From contig CAJTTN010000001.1 of assembly GCA_910579215.1 (NCBI GenBank), positions 1 to 64,000 of the forward strand: 64,000 nt of DNA, read 5' to 3'. Of the stretch, positions 17,351 to 27,100 are shown one piece after another. Within the stretch, counting starts at the first letter, position 1, and each line of letters starts with the position of its first letter. The notes below the pieces were generated by a model that worked only from the letters and a program-made list of their open reading frames with translations, was not told the origin of the DNA and made no database searches. Origin of the DNA: an uncultured Anaeroplasmataceae bacterium. Lineage in GTDB: Bacteria > Bacillota_I > Bacilli_A > Acholeplasmatales > Anaeroplasmataceae. The position numbers were made by a program, and so were the translations under genes.

Positions 17351-18985
17351 ATGAAATTTAATAAAATTATACTTGGTGTCTTGACACTACTCTTTTCTTT
17401 TACCCTATTTTCCTGTTCTGAATCTGAGAAGAAGCCAGAGGATGATACTACAAAGACGGAATTAAAGTTTAAATCAGCAGTTTTAGTTAGTGTTGAGGGA
17501 ACGAGCGATTTAAATATAAAGGCTTCTGTTCAAGGTGAAAAGGGTGTAATTTATGCTGTTCTTTCTAAGGAGGATTCCTCTCCAGCAGCTTCAGCAATCG
17601 TTGAAGGAAAGAATTTTGTTTGGGCTGATCATTCTGTAGAGGGACAGGCTTTAGAAGCAACCATTAGTGATTTAGAGGCAGGAAAGCCTTACTATGCTTT
17701 TTTTGTAATCAAGCATGAAAATGTTTTTTCAGATATTGTACGAAAGACTGCTACAACGATTGAGCCTGATGTAGATAAGGGAGAAGGTACGGCAGAAAAT
17801 CCATATAAGGTATCTACAATTGAGGATTTAGAACATGTGGGTACTGGACCATATGACACATATAATTTGGATTGGAATGCAGATAATACATATTATATTT
17901 TAGAAAATGATATTGATTTAACATCCAAATATGGAGAAAATAAAGAAAGCTGGACACCAATAAAAATAGGAAGAGAATCTGTATTTGATGGGAATGGTCA
18001 TACCATTACAGGTGTATATATCTCTACCACCTCTACTACAAATCTTGGTCTTTTTGAGGGAATTAATATACATGGAATGGTAAAAAATTTGCATGTTACT
18101 AATGTTCGTATTTCCTCTAATGGGTATGTAGAAAGACCAAAGATTTATGATGCTTCCTTAGAAGGTGAAAAGAAGTATACGAGTACTAACGCAGATGGTA
18201 CTGCTCAAGGTATATATGTTGGTGCTTTAACAGGAGATTGTAAAGGAAGTATTGAAAACGTACACGTTACGGATGCCGTTTTAAAGGTAGAAGGAAGTCG
18301 TGTTGGTGGACTTACAGGAAGATTATATTCAGATGAAGGAACAGCTTGTAAGATCAATAAAGTATCTGTAGAAGCTACGATTGAAGGAGTATCTAGATTG
18401 GGTGGTATTGTTGGTTTAATTGATGCAAAGAGTAAAACTAATTTTGAAACTCCAATTGTAACAAATGCATATTTTAAGGGAACAATTAAAGGAACAACCA
18501 CCTTCCCAACAGAGGATACCTATATTGCTGGTGAATATTTAGGAGGCTTTGCCGGCTATGCTAGAGCATTTAACGCTTCTAATATTGTTGTTGATGCAAC
18601 TATAGCAGGTGAAAGACATGTTGGTGGAGTTGTTGGTTTCCTTCAATTTAATACAAATGTTCCTGATCATAATTCCATTATAAAGGATTGCTTATTTAAG
18701 GGAAATCTTTCTATAAACATTGGAACAAATATGGGACCAGTCGTTGGAAATCGTAGTAATTCTAATGCAACTACAGAAAACTGTATAGCTACAGGATATT
18801 ATTTATCCTCTTCTATTTTTATGAAAAAAGAAGAACAAGTGATGTTTGATAATTTAAATGCTACTGCTAAATATGGGGAGGCTGTAGAAGCCTTATCTAA
18901 GGAATGGTATGCACAGCATTTACCATCTTTAGATCTTGAATCTATCTTTGTCTTAGATGAAAATTCATTTCCTACTTTAAGGTAA
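17351..18985 (+). CDS. Surface lipoprotein with Fn3-like and GLUG beta-helix domains
   Basis: The 544-residue protein has a lipoprotein signal (lipobox LFSC, Cys about residue 22). An Fn3-like domain (about 38-135, pattern '...VIYAVLSKEDSSPAASAIVEG...') follows. From about 145 to 520 a beta-solenoid shows GLUG-type repeats ('FDGNGHTITGVYIS', 'VGGLTGRLYS', 'LGGIVGLIDA', 'VGGVVGFLQF'). No catalytic motif is obvious, so a binding or adhesion role for polysaccharide is the likely inference. The same Fn3-GLUG pair is found at the N-terminus of the 1854-residue protein at 24173. Confidence 0.75.
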   Translation: MKFNKIILGVLTLLFSFTLFSCSESEKKPEDDTTKTELKFKSAVLVSVEGTSDLNIKASVQGEKGVIYAVLSKEDSSPAASAIVEGKNFVWADHSVEGQALEATISDLEAGKPYYAFFVIKHENVFSDIVRKTATTIEPDVDKGEGTAENPYKVSTIEDLEHVGTGPYDTYNLDWNADNTYYILENDIDLTSKYGENKESWTPIKIGRESVFDGNGHTITGVYISTTSTTNLGLFEGINIHGMVKNLHVTNVRISSNGYVERPKIYDASLEGEKKYTSTNADGTAQGIYVGALTGDCKGSIENVHVTDAVLKVEGSRVGGLTGRLYSDEGTACKINKVSVEATIEGVSRLGGIVGLIDAKSKTNFETPIVTNAYFKGTIKGTTTFPTEDTYIAGEYLGGFAGYARAFNASNIVVDATIAGERHVGGVVGFLQFNTNVPDHNSIIKDCLFKGNLSINIGTNMGPVVGNRSNSNATTENCIATGYYLSSSIFMKKEEQVMFDNLNATAKYGEAVEALSKEWYAQHLPSLDLESIFVLDENSFPTLR

Positions 18986-18999
18986 AGGCAGGCACTTCT

Positions 19000-21072
19000 A
19001 TGAAAAAATTAAATTTACTTGGACTTGCCTTAGCTTTAGGACTAGGGCTGGCAGCCTGTGATTCTAAAGGCCCAGCCATTAGTAATTCTGATCATAAGCA
19101 ATTTGCAGATCTTTTTAAAGGCGATTGGAATATGCCAGGGCTATATGAAAAAAATGGGGCAGCACATATTATGCCTGAGCCTATCAAGGAAACAGGAATG
19201 GAGATTGATGTTACGGAGTATGGTGCTAAGGCAAATAATCCCAATTTTGATAATTATTCTGCATTTAAAAAGGCAATGGATAATGCTAACTCAGGAGATA
19301 CAGTGTATATTCCCAATGGAGACTACTATTTTAAAAATTATAAAAGAGCCTCTGAGGAATATGATACACATATATCCTTAGTTGATGGAGTTACACTACG
19401 TGGAGAAAGCCAAGCAGGAGTTCGTTTGATTTCTTGCTTTAGTGAAAGTAAGAATGAAACGGATAGTACTACTGTGATTGCGGCTGTTAATGTAAATAAT
19501 GTTGCAATTAAGAATCTAACAGTTACTTCAAATACGAGTGATGACGTTTTACCTGATAATACGAATTCTAATTTACAAAGCTTAATCTATACTGCTCCAA
19601 AATATGGAATAACAGCTGCCTCTGGCGGTGTTATCGCAGATCAGGAGGATCAAGCCTCTAATATTTTAATTGAGGGAGTTACTGTAGAGAAGTTCCAACG
19701 TATGGGGGTACGTATCGCTAAGGCTAAGGAAGTAGTTGTAAAAAATTCTACCTTCCAAAAGGCGACCTGTCTTGGTGGCGGTGGAATGGGCTATGGTGTA
19801 AATATTCAAGGCTATGGTTATGGCTTTGATTGTACAGATACCTTTATAGATACTTGCTTTAATGTGGTTGAGGATTGTCATTTCGTTGGTCCTTGGCTAA
19901 GACATGGAGCTTTGATTCAGTATTCAGCACATAATAATGTGATACGTAATAATCGATTTGATGACGTATTATTAGACTCTATAGATATGCATGGAGAAGA
20001 TGAATATTCTAATGAAATCTATAACAATCAAATTAATAATACGAGAAAAGGTGCTGGGATTGGCTTAGGAAATACTGGTGCTACTCATGATGCTTCTGGT
20101 AGAAATAACTTTATCCATGATAATACCATTACAAATGGAGCTAGAGGTATAGATGTAATTCTTGGAACACCTAATACCATCTTATATAAAAATACTATTG
20201 AAAATGTGGATAATGGTATACGTTGTAGTAATGCAAATGGTACTCGAATTGTTGATAATACTTTGACCAATATTGAGGGTACGGCAATCAGTGTAACCTA
20301 TTCCTACGTATATGGGAATCCTAATTTGGGATTGCCAAGCAATTATAAAATCCTTTCAAATTTAATTAAATCCTGTGGTCGTGGAATTTACATGGATTCA
20401 AAGGGAGAGAACTTTGTTCTTAAGGATAATAAATTTGAAGCAATGGATTCAAAACTTCAGATTGTAGACGAATCAGCCTCTTTTGTTATACCTAATGCTA
20501 CAGATTTAACCTCTCCTGTGGAGGGGCAAAATGTACTGCCTAGAGAAAACTTCTTTATAACACAAGAAAGCAAGGCTAAACCAGCACAGTATCAAAAGAA
20601 TTTAAAGCTAAAATCTAGTGCTACAGAACCTTTATACAATCGTATGATTTATGCTTTATTCGATAAAAAGGAAGCTCCAACAAGCTATGATAAGGTTTAC
20701 TTATCTATTACGGCTAAGGCACAAGAGGGAACCCCTACCATTAATATCTTCTCAAATACAACCTATACAGATTGGACAACAGATACTCTATGCTGGAATG
20801 ATTCTAAGCTACATCAGGACACACTTGCTCTGATTAAAAATACAGAGGAAGATCCTGTAAAGGAATTTACAACCTTTACCTTCCCTTTTGCAGAATATGA
20901 ATTCCATACATATTATATTGATGTGACCGAGGCTTACAAAGCAATTGGTGCTGATTTGTTTACGCTTGTATTAACGAATGAAAATGTGGATGGAACTTAC
21001 ATGGAGGTCTATTCTAAGGAGCAGACTGCGAATAATTTTGAACAAGCCTTTCGCTTGATTTTCACAAATTAG
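19000..21072 (+). CDS. Beta-helix lipoprotein (pectate-lyase-3 type) with C-terminal DNRLRE/CBM96-like domain
   Basis: The 690-residue protein has a lipoprotein signal (lipobox LAAC, Cys about 20). Residues about 60-480 match the pectate_lyase_3 N-terminal pattern ('VTEYGAKANNPNFDNYSAFK', 'VYIPNGDYYF', 'VTLRGES') followed by right-handed beta-helix rungs. Conserved charged segments ('RHGALIQYSAHNN', 'DSIDMHGEDEYSNE') probably form the active groove of a lyase or epimerase. Residues about 525-690 resemble the DNRLRE fold, with 'DWTTDTLCWND'; CBM96 of this fold binds alginate. The beta-helix is a close paralogue of the central domain of the protein encoded at 24173. Lyase (for example PL31-like) versus C5-epimerase is unresolved. 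Confidence 0.75.
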   Translation: MKKLNLLGLALALGLGLAACDSKGPAISNSDHKQFADLFKGDWNMPGLYEKNGAAHIMPEPIKETGMEIDVTEYGAKANNPNFDNYSAFKKAMDNANSGDTVYIPNGDYYFKNYKRASEEYDTHISLVDGVTLRGESQAGVRLISCFSESKNETDSTTVIAAVNVNNVAIKNLTVTSNTSDDVLPDNTNSNLQSLIYTAPKYGITAASGGVIADQEDQASNILIEGVTVEKFQRMGVRIAKAKEVVVKNSTFQKATCLGGGGMGYGVNIQGYGYGFDCTDTFIDTCFNVVEDCHFVGPWLRHGALIQYSAHNNVIRNNRFDDVLLDSIDMHGEDEYSNEIYNNQINNTRKGAGIGLGNTGATHDASGRNNFIHDNTITNGARGIDVILGTPNTILYKNTIENVDNGIRCSNANGTRIVDNTLTNIEGTAISVTYSYVYGNPNLGLPSNYKILSNLIKSCGRGIYMDSKGENFVLKDNKFEAMDSKLQIVDESASFVIPNATDLTSPVEGQNVLPRENFFITQESKAKPAQYQKNLKLKSSATEPLYNRMIYALFDKKEAPTSYDKVYLSITAKAQEGTPTINIFSNTTYTDWTTDTLCWNDSKLHQDTLALIKNTEEDPVKEFTTFTFPFAEYEFHTYYIDVTEAYKAIGADLFTLVLTNENVDGTYMEVYSKEQTANNFEQAFRLIFTN

Positions 21073-21088
21073 AAAGGAAAGCAAAAGA

Positions 21089-22075
21089 ATGAATAAAAAT
21101 ATTAATTTTAAAAATGTAGGTTGCTTTAAGGAGACAGAAGAAGGAACCTTACTTTATAGATATCCAGAAGCTGCTATTGCTGGCTTAGGGTATAAGGATT
21201 CGGTTAAGGGAAAGGAAAAGGCCATGGTTCCAGCTATGGTTGAAATTCGTGTACTTTCCTATGCAACTGAGCTATCTATAACCTTAAAGGCTCTAGATTC
21301 CCATATGAAGGTTTTCTGCTACATTGATGATTTTCAAAATGGAGAAGCTATAGTAAATGAGGGTGAATCCAAAACTTTAGAATTTAAAGTTCATGAAAGA
21401 TTACAAAAGCTTTATCCTGAGGTCTATGGAAAGAAGCCTTATTTGTGGCGTATTATATTGGGAAATGGATCTAGAGTTGTTTTTAAAAATTTAGAGGCAG
21501 GGGAGCTTTTGCCATTTACACCTGCTTTGCCATGGGTTTCCTATGGAAGTTCTATTTCTCAAGGTGCAGGAGCACTTGATATAGTCAATTGCTATATTTT
21601 CTTAACACAACAAGCACTTAAAACAGATATTCTCAATAAAGGATTATCAGGATCATGTCTCTTAGAAAAATCAGCAGTAGATTATCTAGCAAGTATTCCT
21701 TGCAAGGGGTACATTCTAGAAATTGGTGCTAATGTTAGAGGGATAATGGATGGACCAACTTTCGAACAGGCATTTGACTACTTAATGGATACTTTATCTA
21801 AAAAGAATTGTCCAATACTATTGATTAGTATCTTGGATATGTTTGAGAAGCTTTATGAGAATTTTAGTGAAGTACCTTACCATGAAAAAAATGTTGAGTT
21901 CATAGAAATTATAAAGAAGAAGATAATAAAGATGAACAATAAAAATATTCATTTGGTATCTTCAGCAGATTGGATGCTTCAAATTGAAGGTATATCAGCA
22001 GATATGCTTCATCCTTCTAATTTAGGACATGCTCTTTTAGCTAATGGACTGACCACAAAAATTAAATCTCTATAA
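21089..22075 (+). CDS. SGNH/GDSL carbohydrate esterase, cytoplasmic, with N-terminal jelly-roll domain
   Basis: The 328-residue protein has no signal peptide. An N-terminal beta-sandwich of about 145 residues precedes the SGNH hydrolase domain with block I 'YGSSISQGAG' (Ser nucleophile), block II 'NKGLSGSCLL', block III 'LEIGANVRG' and block V 'DMLHPSNLGH' (Asp-His pair). The layout matches SGNH_hydro_3-type acetylesterases acting on sugars. It would remove acetyl groups from imported oligosaccharides so that the cytoplasmic lyases can act. It is the last gene before a terminator. Confidence 0.8.
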   Translation: MNKNINFKNVGCFKETEEGTLLYRYPEAAIAGLGYKDSVKGKEKAMVPAMVEIRVLSYATELSITLKALDSHMKVFCYIDDFQNGEAIVNEGESKTLEFKVHERLQKLYPEVYGKKPYLWRIILGNGSRVVFKNLEAGELLPFTPALPWVSYGSSISQGAGALDIVNCYIFLTQQALKTDILNKGLSGSCLLEKSAVDYLASIPCKGYILEIGANVRGIMDGPTFEQAFDYLMDTLSKKNCPILLISILDMFEKLYENFSEVPYHEKNVEFIEIIKKKIIKMNNKNIHLVSSADWMLQIEGISADMLHPSNLGHALLANGLTTKIKSL

Positions 22076-22083
22076 CAAATTTA

Positions 22084-22108
22084 AAAGGACTCGAAAGAGT
22101 CTTTTTTT
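22084..22108 (+). terminator. Rho-independent terminator
   Basis: AAAGGACTC (22084-22092), GAAA loop and GAGTCTTTT stem followed by seven T residues. It closes the IclR-lipoprotein-esterase unit. Confidence 0.8.
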
Positions 22109-22167
22109 GTTATTGGTAGCATAGTTTAAAGAAAAATGCAACAAGAAGTTAAAATAAAAAATATAAC

Positions 22168-22196
22168 TTGACAATACTTAGTGAAAAAGGTAAAAT
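22168..22196 (+). promoter_or_regulatory. SigA promoter of the second polysaccharide operon
   Basis: TTGACA (22168-22173), 17-bp spacer, TAAAAT (22191-22196). The boxes, the preceding 'aaaaaatata(g/a)ctt' and the following 'agacttgatggaagcgcta' are shared with the promoter at 1809-1837. The leader is about 130 bases long. Confidence 0.75.
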
Positions 22197-22204
22197 AGAC
22201 TTGA

Positions 22205-22218
22205 TGGAAGCGCTATTA
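22205..22218. promoter_or_regulatory. cre-like / LacI-type operator
   Basis: TGGAAGCGCTATTA overlaps the predicted transcription start, at the same offset from the -10 box as the site at 1846-1859, and differs from it only in the final base. Confidence 0.5.
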
Positions 22219-22258
22219 TCGACTTTCATATTATTTTTAAAAACGTATTCGAATTCAG

Positions 22259-22272
22259 TTCGCAAATACGAA
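22259..22272. promoter_or_regulatory. Operator-like palindrome (site 4)
   Basis: TTCGCAAATACGAA has perfect TTCG/CGAA arms. It lies in the leader about 55 bases after the predicted start, the same offset as site 2 in the first operon. Confidence 0.55.
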
Positions 22273-22302
22273 TTATAGATATGCATTTTTCTTAGAATTG
22301 AG

Positions 22303-22316
22303 TACGGATATACGAA
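22303..22316. promoter_or_regulatory. Operator-like palindrome (site 5)
   Basis: TACGGATATACGAA is identical to site 1 (1711-1724), including the next base C. It lies directly upstream of the AAAGGAG ribosome site (22320-22326), so protein bound here could also affect translation start. Confidence 0.55.
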
Positions 22317-22334
22317 CGCAAAGGAGATTAAACT

Positions 22335-24152
22335 ATGTTAAAAAAAGTATTATTTACGCTCGCTGGATTGTGGATGATCTTAGGATGTGTTGGTTGTGCA
22401 ACGAATACTCCTGAAACACCTGGTCCTGAGGATGACACAATCCAAAAGAAGGTATTTATCGTTACCTTTGATACTCTTGGAGGTACAGCTATAGAGCAAA
22501 TTAAAGTAGAGGAGGGAAAGGATCTTCAGCTTCCTGTTACACCTACAAAGGAGGGACATACCTTTGAAGGTTGGTTTACAGATAAGGAATGCACAAAGCC
22601 TTTTTCTGATTTAGAGATATCCTCTAATATAACACTATATGCAAAATGGAAGCAAAATGAGGTTAGTGTACCTCTTGCAAATACTAAGGTATTTATGATA
22701 GGGGATTCTACTTGTGCTTATTATGATCAAACCACAAAGGATTTAGATTATTATTATCAAAGAGCAGGCTTTGGTACAGCCATTTCTTCCTATTTTAAAG
22801 AAGAGGCAGAGGTTGTTAATTTGGCTGTTGGTGGTGCAAGCTCTAGGAGCTTTGCTACTTTAGAGCAATATACTACCTTTACTAGCTCTGTTTCAAAGGG
22901 TGATTATGTGATTGTAGCATTTGGGCATAATGATGAAAAGAAAATTGATGAGAAGTTTGCAACTCTTGAAGGAAACAGTAAGGATAAGGAAGGGACCTTC
23001 CATTATTATTTATATAAAAATTTTATTAAGGTTGCTATAGATGCAGGAGCAACTCCTATTCTTGCTACTCCTATTGTCCGCTATGATGCATCAGGTGCAT
23101 ATGCTGAAGGAAGTAAGTATCTACACTTTATGCAAGAGGATGCAAGCTATGGTGGAGGAGATTATGCAGAGGCAACAAGATCTCTAGCTGCAAGTGAGGG
23201 CTTAACCTTAATTGATAATACTCGTTTAACTGCAGCTAAATGGAAAACATCAACACCAAAGGAGGCTATGGATTACTATGGTATGATAACCTCCACAGCC
23301 ATAGATGGAACACATTTAAACAGCTATGGTGCTCAGATGGTTGGCTACATGATGGCAGACGCAATAAAGAACTCTAATTCAAAATTAGCTTCTTACGTAA
23401 AAGCTGAAATTAAAGAACCTACCAAAGAGGAATTTTTAGTAGTAAATCCAAATTATGTAGAGCCTACTTATCAAGCTCCAACCTCATGGTCAACCTTGTG
23501 GGGAACAAAGGAAGAAGAGTGGCATGCCTCAGCCTTTGGTTATTTCAAAAAGGATCCTAAGAATAACTTTAAGGAATATTTTGATATTAAAGAAAATTCT
23601 AATGATACTATAACCCTATCTGATAAAACATCTACACAATGTGGTCGTTTTAACTCTAAGGGAGATGGTCTTTTGATGTATTTTAGACAGCTTAAGGTTG
23701 ATGCAGATTTTACATTAGAAGCAACTATGCATGTGGATGAGGTAAAGGTTGCCAATAATGGCTCAGGCTGTGGATTAATGGTAAGGGATGATATGTATAT
23801 TGATAAATATGTTGCAGAGTTAAATACAAATTTCTTAGCTGTAGGTGCTCTTGGAATGCCTTTTACAAGTGGAGATTCTAAATATAGCTATGTTGCTTTC
23901 CAAAGAGAAAAAGTGGAGGCATTAACTCGAGACAAAAAGGATAAGGTAGATAGCTATCTTCAAGCTGGTGATGAGGTTACTCTTAAGATTGTCAAGATAG
24001 ACTCAACTTATTCCTTATACTATAACGGAAATAAAACAGGTGTAAATTATGATCTTAGCCTAGCTGGTGATGATAAGGAATATATCTATGTTGGATTATT
24101 TGTAGCAGGGGTTACTTGTACCTTTAGTAATATTACATTTACAACAAATTAA
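22335..24152 (+). CDS. CE12-like SGNH acetylesterase lipoprotein with InlB-type repeat and C-terminal lectin-like domain
   Basis: The 605-residue protein has a lipoprotein signal (lipobox GCVGC). Residues about 37-108 form a Listeria-Bacteroides (InlB B) repeat ('FEGWFTDKECTKPF', 'ITLYAKWK'). Residues about 115-350 are a rhamnogalacturonan-acetylesterase-type SGNH domain with 'MIGDSTCAYY' (Ser), 'AVGGASSRSF', 'FGHNDEKK' and 'DGTHLNSYGA' (Asp/His). Residues about 385-605 look like a concanavalin/DUF1349-like beta-sandwich. CE12 enzymes deacetylate pectic rhamnogalacturonan and other acetylated polymers at the cell surface. It is the first gene of the second operon. Confidence 0.82.
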   Translation: MLKKVLFTLAGLWMILGCVGCATNTPETPGPEDDTIQKKVFIVTFDTLGGTAIEQIKVEEGKDLQLPVTPTKEGHTFEGWFTDKECTKPFSDLEISSNITLYAKWKQNEVSVPLANTKVFMIGDSTCAYYDQTTKDLDYYYQRAGFGTAISSYFKEEAEVVNLAVGGASSRSFATLEQYTTFTSSVSKGDYVIVAFGHNDEKKIDEKFATLEGNSKDKEGTFHYYLYKNFIKVAIDAGATPILATPIVRYDASGAYAEGSKYLHFMQEDASYGGGDYAEATRSLAASEGLTLIDNTRLTAAKWKTSTPKEAMDYYGMITSTAIDGTHLNSYGAQMVGYMMADAIKNSNSKLASYVKAEIKEPTKEEFLVVNPNYVEPTYQAPTSWSTLWGTKEEEWHASAFGYFKKDPKNNFKEYFDIKENSNDTITLSDKTSTQCGRFNSKGDGLLMYFRQLKVDADFTLEATMHVDEVKVANNGSGCGLMVRDDMYIDKYVAELNTNFLAVGALGMPFTSGDSKYSYVAFQREKVEALTRDKKDKVDSYLQAGDEVTLKIVKIDSTYSLYYNGNKTGVNYDLSLAGDDKEYIYVGLFVAGVTCTFSNITFTTN

Positions 24153-24172
24153 AACATATAAGGAGGGCAGCT

Positions 24173-27100
24173 ATGTTTAAAAAAATTTTATTTACCTGTT
24201 CGATGGTTTTATGTCTCTTGTTTATTGTAGCATGTAAGCCAAATGAAACAGATGGACCAGATAAGGATACTAAGGATTATCCAAGATTTAGTGATATTAG
24301 TATACTTGAATCTGTAAAAGAGGAAGGCGCTATTGATGTGTTTGTAAAGGCACTTGATACCGATACTTCTGTTCATCTAATTGTTGTTGAAAAGGATGCG
24401 AAAGCACCTACTCATGAGGAAATAAAGAAGCATGAGGCATATAGTGGTGTAAATATTGTTTCTTATTTAGAAGGGACAGGAACATTATATAAAACGATAC
24501 AAGGTCTTGAACAAGCTAAGGCCTATGATGTATATGTGACTTTATTTAAAAACAATCTTTATGCAAAAGAATTTTATAAAACAACCTGCCTAACTAAGAC
24601 TTTAGATGAGGTTTTAGATAAGGGAAGTGGAACAAATGAGGATCCCTTTAAGATCTTTAGTATTGAGGATTTAGAAAAGGTTGCTTCTGATGCAGAAGGA
24701 TTAAATGCTTTTTATTCCTTACAAAATGATTTAGATTTATCTTCTAAATATGGAAAAGATTTATTAAGCTTTGTTCCATTAAGCTGGCAAACAGGGTCTT
24801 TAAAAGCCTTTAACGGATATTTTAATGGAAATGGCCATACTATCAAAAACCTTTATATCAATGAAACTAAGGAATCTATCGGTTTATTTGGACAAATAGG
24901 CGAAGAGGGAACAGTTGCAAATCTAATTTTAGAAAATCCTTATGTTGCTACTACAGGACAAAGACTAGGAGCAGTCGTTGGCTATAACAAGGGAAGTGTT
25001 GTTAATGTCTCAGTTCTTGGTGGTAAGGTAGAGAGCCTAGTACCAGCAGGTGGACAAGCTAAGGTTGGTGGTATAGTTGGTGATATGTATGAATCAGGCT
25101 CTATCTTACGATGCGTTTCTAAAACCTCTGTGGTTGCAGAAGGAAATAATGTAGGTGGAATCTCTGGTTCAGCAGATGCTTCAACTGGTAAAACCCAGGC
25201 TCTAGAAATTAAGAATTGCTATTCCTTGAGTGATATTAAAACAAATGGTAAATATGCTGGTGGTATAGTAGGCTATGGACGTTGTATACAAATTGAAAAT
25301 TGTTATACCTTAGGTACTGTTGAGGGTGGCGAAGGTGTAGGAGGGATTGTTGGATTCCTGCAGCAAAGGAGTGGCTCTAGTATCGTTCCAACAACTAAAA
25401 ATTGCTTCGTATTAGGTACTACTATTACGGCAAACGGAACGAAACAAAGTAACAATTCTGGTATAGTCATAGGAAATCGTTCAACCTCAAACAATACAAA
25501 TCCTATTGTTGAAAATCTTTATTATGCAGATTCAGCTTTAGTTGGAAATCAGAAAAAGCCTTTAAGCATCGGAGAAGAAGTAGAAGCTACCTCCTTTGCA
25601 GATAAGAATTGGCTAAAGACAAATGTTCTTATGGAATGTAATGATGTATATTGGACAATGAAAGCAGATGCTTCTAGACCTACTTTAGTACATGCTACAT
25701 GGGATACTGGAGCTTATAATTCTCCTCTTCTTATAAAAGAGTTAAAGGTTGCAGCGCCAGAAAGAAATCAAATTTCTATAAGTTCATCTTGTTCTGAAAA
25801 GGCTACATTGTATTATGTTGTCGTATTGAGTAGTGACAAAGCTCCAACTGCAGAGCAAATTGTTGCCCAAAAGGATTATGATGGTGTAAATCTTAAGGCC
25901 TTTGGACATAGTGAAACGAATACCTTAGATACGGTTGTTCAGGCACTTGAGGATAATACAAGCTATACAGTTTATGTAGTTGCTAAATCAGAAACAGAAA
26001 CTACTAAGGTATCTTCAGCAACCCAGAAAACATTACCTGCTCCTATACTTTTAGAAGTAAGCTATGAGGTTAAGGATGGGAAAAATTTAGGAGAATTGAA
26101 TATCCTTATCACTTCAAATAAAAATGTTACAACCTATTACAAAATTTCTAAAGAAAAATTAACCTTAACGAAAGAAGAAATGATTACCTTCACTTCTGTG
26201 ACAGGAAAGACTATTTCAATCACAGAGTTAGATGAAAATACAGAATATTTCCTATATTTATTTAGCTCTACTGCTGATGAGGATGTTGAAGTTACAGAAC
26301 TAACGTTCACGACTAAAGCAGATCCAGTTCCATTTGAAATCACAGTTGAATTTAGTAAAACTGTAAACCCTAAGGAGCTTGAATTGGTGTTAACCTCTAA
26401 TAAAGCTGATGCAACCCTATGGTATATTCTTACAAATGATTTATCTAAGGTATATACTAAAGAAGAGCTTATGGAACAGGGGGAGCTTTATAGTGGAGCT
26501 AAGGTCTTGTTTGGAGAGTTAGAGGATAATACAGAATATAGAATTCATGTTTATGGCAAAACGAATACTAGAGAAACAGATGTTTTAACTAAGGTTGCTG
26601 CAACTTTAGATGCGAAATATGAACAGTTTGCAGATTACTTTGTGGGTGATTGGAATCAACCTGGATTATATGATAAGAATGGTGCAGTTCATGATATGCC
26701 AACACCTGTGGCTGAAACAGGGAAAGTGATTTCTGTTTTAGAATATGGTGCTGTTGCAAATGATACAAGCTTTGATAATTATGAAGCTTTTAAAAAGGCA
26801 ATAGATGCAGCAGAAGCTAATGATGTAGTCTATATACCTAATGGAACCTATACCTTCAAATCCTCTTTGAAATTAAATGGATATTATGCACATATTCATT
26901 TAAAGGCTGGTATAACGCTAAAGGGTGAATCTAAAGAAGGAACTATCCTAGTATCTAGCTTTACAGCAGAAGAAAATGAGAATCTTCAGACAACAGCTAT
27001 TGCGGTAACAAATGCTTCTAATGTGGCTATAAAAAATATTACAGTGACCTCTAATACAGGTGACTTAGAGTATGATAATACAGATCCAAATTTAACTACA

